The position numbers were made by a program, and so were the translations under genes. Below, in pieces: positions 1 to 7,037 of a stretch of DNA of 64,000 nt. The stretch comes from DATJPR01 sp963752915 (lineage in GTDB: Bacteria; Bacteroidota; Ignavibacteria; UBA10030; UBA6906). The notes under the pieces are model-generated. The model worked only from the letters and a program-made list of their open reading frames with translations, did not search any database and was not told the origin of the DNA. Within the stretch, counting starts at the first letter, position 1. Each line of letters begins with the position of its first letter. Location: contig CAVVZZ010000010.1 in the NCBI GenBank assembly GCA_963752915.1, forward strand, positions 124,001 to 188,000. Direction: 5' to 3'.

Positions 1-606
1 AACGCGGTTCACCTGACCGGAATTCGAGGAGCTGAACGTTTCCGGCATGATGTCCTTCGGGACGAGGCCGTATTTCTTTATCAGTTCGATGAATCCGAGC
101 CAGTTGCCCCCGTCCTGCACGGGTTCGCGGAAAAGGAACTCCATGGTGCGATCGGTGACCGGGCGATCCCGGAGACGGGTGACCGCTTCAAGATAGACGT
201 TTGCCTTTTCCAGTTTGTCGTAGAAGAAGACGTAGTTTTCGGAAAACTCGATTTCGGAAACGCCCAGAGACTTCCTGGCAGCCGGTCGGAGAGTATTCAG
301 GCCGGAAAACATCCAGCATCGTCCGCTCGATTTTTGATCGGTAACATTCTCGTCCGTGAGACGGTTGGAAAAATACTCATCGATGTGATTCACGCGGTCC
401 CTGTTGAGCGCAAGCTTGGCACCGTCGTTCTGGGCGAGCGCGTTATACGCCGCATGGAAGGCGGCGTCGTCAGGGCAACTCGAGCGGAGTTCCTGGAGAA
501 GGGAGGGTGATATTCCGCGGGCATTCGGCGCAGGCGCTTGACCGATGGCGGCACCCACACATGCGAAAATAAGAACGAACGTTGATAACATGCTGCGAAC
601 CAGCAT
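1..606 (-). CDS. Secreted C1B peptidase (aminopeptidase C / bleomycin hydrolase type), C-terminal part outside window
   Basis: The visible 202 residues start at an ATG preceded by a strong AGGAGGA site. An N-terminal hydrophobic stretch (about residues 5-22) is followed by QAPAP, which reads as a signal peptide. The core motif DQKSSGRCWMFSG (catalytic Cys at residue 97, preceding Gln at 91) is diagnostic of the C1B papain subfamily, as is LTDENVTDQKSSGRCW in general. Family members are about 450 residues, so less than half is seen; the catalytic His and Asn lie outside the window. Most bleomycin hydrolases are cytosolic, so an export signal suggests an envelope or extracellular aminopeptidase. 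Family call is firm; location is inferred. Confidence 0.88.
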   Translation of the reverse strand, partial: MLVRSMLSTFVLIFACVGAAIGQAPAPNARGISPSLLQELRSSCPDDAAFHAAYNALAQNDGAKLALNRDRVNHIDEYFSNRLTDENVTDQKSSGRCWMFSGLNTLRPAARKSLGVSEIEFSENYVFFYDKLEKANVYLEAVTRLRDRPVTDRTMEFLFREPVQDGGNWLGFIELIKKYGLVPKDIMPETFSSSNSGQVNRV

Positions 607-638
607 GATGTCCTCCTCCTGATGTCAATCTGAGCACA

Positions 639-1139
639 TTACGACGGGGCCTTCATACCCATTGCGGCCCATTGTTCACGTGACGGCCCATAGATGCCCG
701 GCACCCGCAAGCCTGCCTGGCGCATGAGGACGGTCATTTGTGCACGATGGTGAATCTGGTGGAAGACGAGGGACGCGAGCGTCTGGCCTCGTTTCCATTT
801 TTCGCCGTACATATCGTCTTCGATGAGCAGCGATGCGTCGGTCCACTTCGATCGGACGGTCACCAGGAGCTCTTCTGCAACTTTGTTGTACGCGTCGAAG
901 ATTTCCTTTGCCTTGGCGGGAGGAGTGTGCTCGTCGCCCGGCATGGTGATGGACAATCCTGTTCTCGTCATCATTTCAGGAATCGTTATCACAATGTGCC
1001 AGGCCAGAATGCCGATCGTTCGACCGCCCGGCTCGACGGCCTGAGACAGACTCTTATCGGTGATGTGCTTGAGGATCTTCTGCGTGGATTCGAACTCGCT
1101 GGACCAGATGTGAATGAACTCATCAATTGTGCGGAACAT
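639..1139 (-). CDS. DinB-fold protein
   Basis: A 166-residue protein with the four-helix DinB/YfiT metal-binding pattern: an N-terminal helix (FRTIDEFIHIWSSE), a first His in ILAWHIV near residue 52, and a C-terminal pair in VFHQIHHRAQM near residue 135. These three His positions are the usual metal ligands. I prefer the ATG at 1139, which has TGAGG 8 nt upstream, over an in-frame TTG at 1151. DinB proteins are often thiol-dependent metalloenzymes (bacillithiol or mycothiol S-transferases), but the substrate here is unknown. It is followed 32 nt later by the secreted peptidase gene on the same strand. Confidence 0.8.
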   Translation of the reverse strand: MFRTIDEFIHIWSSEFESTQKILKHITDKSLSQAVEPGGRTIGILAWHIVITIPEMMTRTGLSITMPGDEHTPPAKAKEIFDAYNKVAEELLVTVRSKWTDASLLIEDDMYGEKWKRGQTLASLVFHQIHHRAQMTVLMRQAGLRVPGIYGPSREQWAAMGMKAPS

Positions 1140-1187
1140 GGAATGCCTCAATGGACGATGAACGCTGGAATGACGATCCCTCTCCCC

Positions 1188-1685
1188 CTAGTCATTCGGA
1201 TGGGGGAGATCTCCCGGAAACGTCTCGCTGCCGAATTCGGTCCCGCTGAACAGGGACTGCAGGTTGAAGTTTGCGGGGTTTCCCTTCATGGCGAGGGAGA
1301 CGTACTTCCTTGCAAGCGCGTCTTTCCCGGCGCCGAGGATCGTGCTGATCAGACCAAGGGCCTCCGCATACTCTCCGCTTGGAAGCTCGCGCAGGATATG
1401 TTGCCAGATCGATTCCTCAAGGACGTTGAACGCTGACTGGACTTCCCACAAGTCGTATCCGGCGCCGAATCGTTCCACTGCGATGGATTCCGCATGTGAG
1501 ACCATCGGCGTCAGATTTCGGTCCTTGATTCCCCGAACGATGAGCGTGAACAAGGCTTTCAGCCTCTGATGGACGTGTTCTGCTCCTGCCTGATCATAAT
1601 GACGCGCATGGACCTTTTGCATCGCCTCCATGGCGGAGGAGAGGATGCTCGGCCCTTGGTTGTGCAAAAGCTCGTGGAGTTGCAT
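1188..1685 (-). CDS. RsbRD N-terminal-like regulator domain protein
   Basis: A 165-residue, mostly helical soluble protein. The pattern of an N-terminal MQLHELLHNQG helix followed by FGAGYDLWEVQSAFNVLEESIW resembles the stand-alone RsbT co-antagonist RsbRD N-terminal domain (a globin-like four-helix sensor). I recognise the family only at domain level. The open frame extends upstream to 2051, but that part is the shadow of the DUF1697 gene; the ATG at 1683-1685 is the first start with family-like sequence. A 60-nt two-hairpin repeat lies 25 nt upstream. A SpoIIE/RsbU phosphatase at 15.4 kb could belong to the same partner-switching network, but nothing here links them directly. Confidence 0.55.
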   Translation of the reverse strand: MQLHELLHNQGPSILSSAMEAMQKVHARHYDQAGAEHVHQRLKALFTLIVRGIKDRNLTPMVSHAESIAVERFGAGYDLWEVQSAFNVLEESIWQHILRELPSGEYAEALGLISTILGAGKDALARKYVSLAMKGNPANFNLQSLFSGTEFGSETFPGDLPHPND

Positions 1686-1710
1686 CGCGAGAGACCGGTG
1701 GTGAATGGAC

Positions 1711-1770
1711 AGTGGATCCGTCCCGCCTTCGGCGGGACGAGACCTCGTCTCGAACGGAGTTCGAGACGGG
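1711..1770. repeat. Two-hairpin 60-nt intergenic element, copy 1
   Basis: Stem 1 is GTCCCGCC/GGCGGGAC with loop TTC. Stem 2 is CGTCTCGAAC/GTTCGAGACG with loop GGA. An almost identical 60-nt copy is at 59643-59702. There loop 1 is CAT, and loop 2 is TCC, the reverse complement of GGA. Copy 1 is preceded by GTGAATGGACAG and copy 2 by GTCAATGGTCAG. It resembles REP/BIME-like elements. Confidence 0.85.
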
Positions 1771-1795
1771 CAGGGAACAGGGAACAGTATCGTTC

Positions 1796-2332
1796 TCAAG
1801 GATCGGCGTTGCCGCCGAGGATCATCTGAATTTTCATAAACGTCGACCAGTTGCGCGTGGTTGCCTTCACGCCGAGGTGTTTTTCGATCACTGCGCTCGG
1901 ATCCAGGACGGACTGTCCGGTTCTTCGTCGAAGAATGACCGCGAACCTGCCGGACACAGCAGCGACCTTCACTTGCCAGGCATCTCCCGGCTTCTCGATG
2001 ATCGGCAGTCGGGGGGAATGCCGGGGCGGTCCCGCCATCACGCCGATGCAATGGACAACGTCCTTCCCGGTCGGAAATCCTTCGAACGGCTTCTTCCGGA
2101 TGAGGGAAACGATTTCGTCGGCGTCGCAGATGTGCAGATCTGGTTCGAAGGACAATTCCTTTCGGAATGCCGCGCGCACCGTGTGTTCCGAGCTCTTCTT
2201 CCGGATGACGAACGTTCCAGCCGCGCCGATGTTCACCGCGTCAAGCGCGGCAAGATTCCGGGCGACGACGCTCGGTTGGAAGACCTGATGACCTGCAACG
2301 TTTGCCGCACGCATGAAAATGACAAGTGGCAC
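1796..2332 (-). CDS. DUF1697 family protein
   Basis: A 178-residue protein starting at GTG with a GGGGAAG site 5 nt before it. The N-terminus (LVIFMRAANVAGHQVFQP) matches the DUF1697 pattern (a LLRGINVGG-like stretch), followed by the family's IRKKPFEGFP region near residue 80 and the C-terminal region ending TRNWSTFMKI, equivalent to the family's R-N-W/x-T-x-x-K tail. The function of DUF1697 is unknown. The start lies 12 nt downstream of the DinB-like gene at 2345-2833, so the two are probably co-transcribed. Confidence 0.82.
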   Translation of the reverse strand: MPLVIFMRAANVAGHQVFQPSVVARNLAALDAVNIGAAGTFVIRKKSSEHTVRAAFRKELSFEPDLHICDADEIVSLIRKKPFEGFPTGKDVVHCIGVMAGPPRHSPRLPIIEKPGDAWQVKVAAVSGRFAVILRRRTGQSVLDPSAVIEKHLGVKATTRNWSTFMKIQMILGGNADP

Positions 2333-2344
2333 GTCTTCCCCGCC

Positions 2345-2833
2345 TTAGTCGAACTCTGTCCGTGATTTCGACTGCTCGGCTCCGACGCGCCCGGAGACGA
2401 TCTCCGCTTTGAAGTAGTTCTCTCCGCGCACCGGAGATCCTGCTGCGCGTCGAAGCATCGCCAGCTGACCGACGTGGGTGAGAGCATCGGCAACCGGGCC
2501 CTGAAAGAGTTTCTCGACGTCGTTCCCGAGAGGAAGGGAGGAAGCAAGATAATCGTCGAACACGGTGAGCGCCGCAAAGAACCGTGATACCTCCTTTTCC
2601 CACTCCAACGGGGGGGAGTCGTGCCAGACATGAGTCCCTTTTGCGAGAGCGAGCGCCCAGTCGAGAAGGTCTCCGATATGCGCCAGAATCTGTACGGGAG
2701 TCCGGGAGGTTGCTCCGATCCGGAACGTTGAAAATCCGTGCGGGGCATCCCTCAGCGCTTTCCCTCCCCGATACGCAAGGGTGGCGACGGTGTGGCGAAG
2801 CAGTTCGCGCTTGACCTGAGCGTCTGCATTCAT
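2345..2833 (-). CDS. DinB-fold protein, second copy
   Basis: A 162-residue protein of the DinB/YfiT superfamily: TPVQILAHIGDLLDWAL gives the first His helix (near residue 51) and DALTHVGQLAMLRRAAG the C-terminal His helix (near residue 119). HVWHDSPP supplies a further His region. It is not close in sequence to the DinB-like protein at 639-1139, so this is not a recent duplication. It heads a run with the DUF1697 gene (12-nt gap). A TATATT-type promoter sits about 70 nt upstream on the minus strand. Enzymatic activity is unknown. Confidence 0.75.
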   Translation of the reverse strand: MNADAQVKRELLRHTVATLAYRGGKALRDAPHGFSTFRIGATSRTPVQILAHIGDLLDWALALAKGTHVWHDSPPLEWEKEVSRFFAALTVFDDYLASSLPLGNDVEKLFQGPVADALTHVGQLAMLRRAAGSPVRGENYFKAEIVSGRVGAEQSKSRTEFD

Positions 2834-2902
2834 ATGGGATTCACTCGTGCGAATGTGGCCAATGGACGGAGCACAAGCCGGTCTTGCGGAGGTTCACACT
2901 AC

Positions 2903-2930
2903 AATATAGAAGGAAATCTCCAATAGTGAA
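2903..2930 (-). promoter_or_regulatory. Putative sigma-70 promoter for the DinB/DUF1697 run
   Basis: On the minus strand TTCACT (2930-2925) is followed after 16 nt by TATATT (2908-2903), with the DinB-like start at 2833. The -10 box is identical to those of other promoters in this window. Confidence 0.45.
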
Positions 2931-2945
2931 ATGGGAGCCCGGACG

Positions 2946-3794
2946 TCACGGCTGTTTTCTCCAATCAATGAAGAGTGTCCGGGTCGCGGGCTGACAATGG
3001 GGACAGAAGAACACGTCATGACCGTGCACCCCCTCGCGCCGGATTATCGTCCCGCAATGCGGGCAGGGTTCGCCGTGACGATTCCTGACGCGCAGGTGCT
3101 CCCGCACTTTGACGTGGATCGGCTGCGCAGCCGCGCGGACCTGCTCGGCACCCCACTTCATGACCGACCCGACGGCGTCGAACAAACGTTTTGCGTCATC
3201 GCCGGTGAGCCGGGAGACGATGGTTTTCGGGTGAATGCCGGCCTCAAAGAGAATTTCATCAGCGTACGCGTTACCAATGCTGCTCAGAATGGTGTGATCG
3301 TTGATCATCACGCGGACTTGTTTTCGCCGATGACGCTCGAGCAGCGTTGTGAACGCCTCGAATGTGAACGATGGCCCAAGGATGTCGATGCCCTGCGTTT
3401 GATATCCAGGGACCTGCGCGTACTCACCGTGCGGGACGATGTACGCCTTTGACATCACCTGGTCGTCGCAGAGATTGAGTGCAGAGCCGGTCGTGAATTG
3501 AAGCGTAAGGCAGAGGTATCCGGCCGCTTTCTCGCCGGGGTTCTGCAATTGGAGCCGCCCGGAGAGCATCAAATTAACAATCAGATCGGCCGTCGGCGGG
3601 AATGAGAATCTGAGGAACGGGCCATGAATCTCGATCGACCGGAGAGTCCTGCTTGCGAACGTGTCCTGCGGGGATCCGGATAGGGCATTTCTCACGACGA
3701 CCGGCTTTGACACCCTGACTTCCTGCACGGTTGAACCCGAGACAGTTCGATCGAGGTTGTCCTTGATGTAGAGGAGGTCGGGTAATTCGGGCAT
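2946..3794 (-). CDS. Fpg/Nei-family DNA glycosylase with altered active-site residues
   Basis: A 282-residue protein of Fpg/Nei size. It has the MPELP N-terminus (Pro nucleophile and catalytic Glu after Met removal), the helix-two-turn-helix region (SSIGNAYADEILFEAGIHP, near residue 170) and a C-terminal zinc finger CPHC-x16-CPHC (about 248-270). Two oddities are visible. The second acidic residue of the N-terminus is Asp rather than Glu (MPELPDL). The beta-hairpin that normally carries the conserved Lys (RxGKxLL) reads IHGPFLRFSF, so that Lys appears to be Pro. The family role is base-excision repair of oxidised purines or pyrimidines; substrate range here may differ. A gene of its own transcription unit, divergent from the thiamine operon. 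Confidence 0.88.
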   Translation of the reverse strand: MPELPDLLYIKDNLDRTVSGSTVQEVRVSKPVVVRNALSGSPQDTFASRTLRSIEIHGPFLRFSFPPTADLIVNLMLSGRLQLQNPGEKAAGYLCLTLQFTTGSALNLCDDQVMSKAYIVPHGEYAQVPGYQTQGIDILGPSFTFEAFTTLLERHRRKQVRVMINDHTILSSIGNAYADEILFEAGIHPKTIVSRLTGDDAKRLFDAVGSVMKWGAEQVRAAAQPIHVKVREHLRVRNRHGEPCPHCGTIIRREGVHGHDVFFCPHCQPATRTLFIDWRKQP

Positions 3795-3875
3795 AAGAGT
3801 GAAGACTGATGCTTGAGAGAATATGGAGAAAATGCGGTACAGTTGCCAGACTCAAGGGGCAGGCTTGCGAGCCGT

Positions 3876-3904
3876 TTGGAATATTCCCTTCAGACTCCTA
3901 TATT
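3876..3904 (+). promoter_or_regulatory. Promoter of the thiamine operon
   Basis: TTGGAA, a 17-nt spacer and TATATT end 8 nt before the 5' stem of the TPP riboswitch, which places the transcription start at the beginning of the aptamer. Confidence 0.65.
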
Positions 3905-3910
3905 GTCCCA

Positions 3911-4005
3911 GTTTCCGTTAGGGGTGTCCCGAAACGACAATATCGGGACTGAGATCACACCCTGGAACCTGATCTGGGTCATGCCAGCGTAGGGAAAACG
4001 GAAGA
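3911..4005 (+). promoter_or_regulatory. TPP riboswitch (THI element)
   Basis: The invariant thi-box parts are all present in order: AGGGGTGTCCC, then CTGAGATCACACC, then ACCTGATCTGGGTCATGCC and GCGTAGGGAAA. The closing P1 stem is TTCCGTT (3913-3919) with AACGGAA (3997-4003). A variable P3 arm contains CCCGAAACGACAATATCGGG. The aptamer is followed by an intrinsic terminator, so TPP binding most likely ends transcription before the TonB-dependent receptor gene. Confidence 0.97.
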
Positions 4006-4035
4006 CGAACGCAGTTCGGCGACTCTTCCCCCATC

Positions 4036-4069
4036 CGCTTCGGCATGATACCCGAAGCGTTTTCATTTT
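4036..4069 (+). terminator. Intrinsic terminator of the TPP riboswitch expression platform
   Basis: An 8-bp perfect stem CGCTTCGG (4036-4043) with CCGAAGCG (4052-4059), an 8-nt loop, and then TTTTCATTTT. It sits between aptamer and start codon, only 12 nt before the ATG, so it could also hide the GGAGGGG ribosome site. Confidence 0.85.
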
Positions 4070-4080
4070 GTGGAGGGGTC

Positions 4081-6345
4081 ATGAATTTGCGGAGGATTTC
4101 CCTTGCGATCGCTTCGATCGCCACAACTGTTGCCCTCCTCCCCGCGGCTTCCGCGCAGGAAAGACAGGACACGGTCTACCTTCTCCCGCCGGTTATCATC
4201 ACTGCGACTCAGGCGCATGAGCGAGAGACGCCCGTCACGTTCACCGACCTCAAGGCGTCCGAGATCCGTGACCGCTATTCGATGCAGGACGTCCCGGTTC
4301 TTCTTTCAGAACTCCCATCCATCACCACCTACTCGGAGAACGGCAACGGGATCGGGTACAACTACGTCAACCTGCGAGGGTTCGACCAGCGTCGCATTTC
4401 AGTGATGGTCAATGGCATTCCCCAGAACGACCCTGAAGATCACAATGTCTATTGGATCGATTTTCCCGACCTCATGGCGAGCACCGATCTGATCCAGGTG
4501 CAGCGCGGCGCTGGAAGCGCGTTCTACGGTCCAGCAGCGATCGGCGGGTCCATTAATCTTGTTACGAACCCGTTCAACGGCGCCCCGGGGATCTCGCTCG
4601 AATCCGATTTCGGGTTCCAACAATACGCGGACAGCAGCCGATCGCTCCCGCTCACAACGAAGAAAATCAGCGCTTCGTTTACCTCGGGAACTCTGGGGGG
4701 ACACTACCGCTTCTACGGGCATCTGGGAACGATCACCAGCGATGGGTATCGCCAGGGATCCTGGGTGGACCTGAATTCGTATTTCTTCGGAGCGCTGAGA
4801 GTCGACGGCTCAATGACAACGCGATTTGATTTCTACGGAGGACCTCTTCAGGACGGCCTCGCATACACCGGACTCGCGAAGTTTGCGAACAACGATCCGG
4901 TCCTGCGGAGGCAGAACCTTACCGGATGGGAATCGACATCCGATGGTCTTCACTACGCCTCCGTGACATTCCGGAGGCCCCAGGAAGCTGAAGCGTTTTC
5001 CCAACCGCATTACGAGCTGATCCACGATTGGAAGCTCTCTCCGACACTCACGCTCTCCAACACGGTCTTCTACTATACGGGGGACGGGTACTTCGACTAC
5101 GATGCTTCGTGGGCGGACACCTCCATGCTCCGTCTGGGGTCGGCGTACGGATACCCGACCTCCGGAAACCCCGCCAACACCATCGTTCGCGGGTATGTCG
5201 GGAACGCCCAGTGGGGATGGCTCCCCAGGGTGGACATCGATCACGGGACCGGCCTTCTGACGCTCGGTGCAGAACTGCGATTCCACCGGTCGACCCATTG
5301 GGGAAAGATCGTCTATGCCGAAAACCTCCCGTCGAACTTCAACCCCGATTATCATTTTTATGAATACAACGGCGTCCGCAATATCGGATCGATCTATGGG
5401 AATGAACTGTTTCACTGGAATGAAGCGGTCAGCCTTATGGGAAGCGTCCAGGCCGTGTGGAATTCCTACGGAATCCGGGACGAGAAATTCCTGGGGAATG
5501 CATTTACCGTCCCGTATTTCTTCGTCAACCCGCGTGTCGGGATCAACTACAATATGACGGAGGAAATGTCTGCGCACTTCTCGGCCGCCTATACTTCGAG
5601 AGAGCCGACGATGCGCGACCTCTATGCGGGTGAGGACGCATACTTCGGCGCGACTCCCGAGTTCCAGGCCGACACGTCGGGGGGCCAGGTGCGATACGAC
5701 TTCTCGAAACCGATTGCAAAGCCGGAAGAGCTCCTGGACCTCGAACTGGGAGCACAATACTCATCGCCCCGGTTGTTCGGCAGTCTGAATGTCTACTGGA
5801 TGGAGTTCACCAACGAGCTGGTGAAGAGCGGCCGCGTCGACATCTTCGGACAACCGGTGACGGGCAATGCCCAACGCTCGCGGCATGTGGGTATCGAACT
5901 GGAAACAAACGCCAGACTGTTCTCCGGACTTTCGCTCACCGGGAATGCCACATTGTCGATGAACAAGCTCATCCACTACGCGATGGTCGGCGACGACGGC
6001 CTGATGCACTCGCTCGACGGCAATCCTGTTGCAGGGTTTCCGGATGCTCTGGCGAATCTCCGCCTTACATGGCAAGACAGTTCGTGGTCTTCCTCATTCG
6101 TTCTGAAATACGTCGGGCCGTTCTACACGGACAACTTCAAGAATGCGGACAATCGGAATGACGCCTTCACCGTCTGCAACTTCGAGTTCCTGTATCGTCT
6201 CCCGCTGTTCCTTGATTCTTCCATCGAGCTCCGTGTCGAAGCGCGAAACCTGTTCAACCGGTTGTACACTTTGAGCGGTGAAGGAAATACCTTCTTCCCC
6301 GCTGCAGAACGCAATTTCCTGTTCGGGATGCGACTCAAAATCTGA
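4081..6345 (+). CDS. TonB-dependent outer-membrane receptor, predicted for thiamine or its derivatives
   Basis: The ATG at 4081 follows GGAGGGG by 3 nt; an upstream in-frame ATG at 4045 lies inside the terminator hairpin and is rejected. The 754-residue product has a signal peptide ending PAASAQ, a TonB-box-like DTVYLLPPVIITATQ, a plug domain (YVNLRGFDQRRISVMVNGIP, then VQRGAGSAFYGPAAIGGSINLVT) and a C-terminal 22-strand-type barrel ending FLFGMRLKI. The plug gives TonB-dependent gating, and energy comes from TonB-ExbBD elsewhere. The TPP riboswitch and the following thiN gene are the reason for assigning thiamine, a pyrimidine moiety or TPP as cargo. No biochemical specificity can be read from the barrel itself. 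Confidence 0.92.
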   Translation: MNLRRISLAIASIATTVALLPAASAQERQDTVYLLPPVIITATQAHERETPVTFTDLKASEIRDRYSMQDVPVLLSELPSITTYSENGNGIGYNYVNLRGFDQRRISVMVNGIPQNDPEDHNVYWIDFPDLMASTDLIQVQRGAGSAFYGPAAIGGSINLVTNPFNGAPGISLESDFGFQQYADSSRSLPLTTKKISASFTSGTLGGHYRFYGHLGTITSDGYRQGSWVDLNSYFFGALRVDGSMTTRFDFYGGPLQDGLAYTGLAKFANNDPVLRRQNLTGWESTSDGLHYASVTFRRPQEAEAFSQPHYELIHDWKLSPTLTLSNTVFYYTGDGYFDYDASWADTSMLRLGSAYGYPTSGNPANTIVRGYVGNAQWGWLPRVDIDHGTGLLTLGAELRFHRSTHWGKIVYAENLPSNFNPDYHFYEYNGVRNIGSIYGNELFHWNEAVSLMGSVQAVWNSYGIRDEKFLGNAFTVPYFFVNPRVGINYNMTEEMSAHFSAAYTSREPTMRDLYAGEDAYFGATPEFQADTSGGQVRYDFSKPIAKPEELLDLELGAQYSSPRLFGSLNVYWMEFTNELVKSGRVDIFGQPVTGNAQRSRHVGIELETNARLFSGLSLTGNATLSMNKLIHYAMVGDDGLMHSLDGNPVAGFPDALANLRLTWQDSSWSSSFVLKYVGPFYTDNFKNADNRNDAFTVCNFEFLYRLPLFLDSSIELRVEARNLFNRLYTLSGEGNTFFPAAERNFLFGMRLKI

Positions 6346-6357
6346 TGGAGGCCGCGG

Positions 6358-7008
6358 ATGGCTTCACACTCCTTCTCCGTTTTTCTGCTATGCAACGGTG
6401 CGCCCCCGAAAAGGACATTGTGCCGGCGGTTGGTTCATGAGCACGATGTATTCGTCTGTGCCGACGGCGGGGCGAACGCCGCGCGTGCCATGGGGCTCGT
6501 GCCCGACGTGATCATCGGAGACCTGGATTCAGCTGCGGCAGCCACGCTGAAGGCCTTCCGTTCGTCGCTGATCATCCGGGTGGATCGACAGGACAACACC
6601 GATATGGAGAAGGCCCTCGACTTCTGCGTGAGTCAGGGATTTCGCCGAGTGACGCTGGCGGGCGTTACCGGCGGGCGGATGGATATGACGTTGGGGAATA
6701 TGACGACGCTCTGGAAATATGCCGGTCGGATTGCGATCGCGTTGGCAGGAGACGGCTGGGTCGGCGTTCCCGTTGTCGGTCGCGCACGATTTGCCGCGCC
6801 GGAGGGCTCCACGGTGAGTGTTCTCCCCTTCGGAAGACTCCGAGGTGTAACGCTGCAGGGCCTTCGTTATCCCCTGCGGAATGCAACGATCCCCGAAGGG
6901 GATGTAGCGGTGAGCAATACGGCAACGTCTTCGCGGTTCACCGTGCGCGTGAAACATGGGAAAGCGCTGGTCCTCATCCTCCACGAGAAGGCCAGGCGTC
7001 TCGCATAA
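6358..7008 (+). CDS. thiN: Thiamine pyrophosphokinase
   Basis: A 216-residue enzyme transferring pyrophosphate from ATP to thiamine to make TPP. Family motifs are in order: VCADGGANAA (near residue 36), VIIGDLDS (near 55), RQDNTDMEKALDF (near 78) and GVTGGRMDMTLGN (near 103), with the C-terminal beta-sandwich (SVLPFG to SNTATSSRFTVRVKHGKAL) that binds thiamine. The start has GGAGG 7 nt upstream and lies 12 nt after the receptor stop, so it is the second gene of the riboswitch-controlled operon. The enzyme is usually called ThiN or Tpk; the symbol is by function. Confidence 0.93.
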   Translation: MASHSFSVFLLCNGAPPKRTLCRRLVHEHDVFVCADGGANAARAMGLVPDVIIGDLDSAAAATLKAFRSSLIIRVDRQDNTDMEKALDFCVSQGFRRVTLAGVTGGRMDMTLGNMTTLWKYAGRIAIALAGDGWVGVPVVGRARFAAPEGSTVSVLPFGRLRGVTLQGLRYPLRNATIPEGDVAVSNTATSSRFTVRVKHGKALVLILHEKARRLA

Positions 7009-7037
7009 ATAGAACAGCTTCCCCCGGAGACTCTCGG

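Noticed and set aside
4045..4080. Upstream in-frame ATG for the thiamine receptor
   Set aside because: It lies inside the terminator hairpin of the riboswitch and would bury the signal peptide behind 12 extra residues.
4810..5757. A 315-codon minus-strand frame inside the thiamine receptor gene
   Set aside because: Shadow of the receptor barrel region; no protein features.
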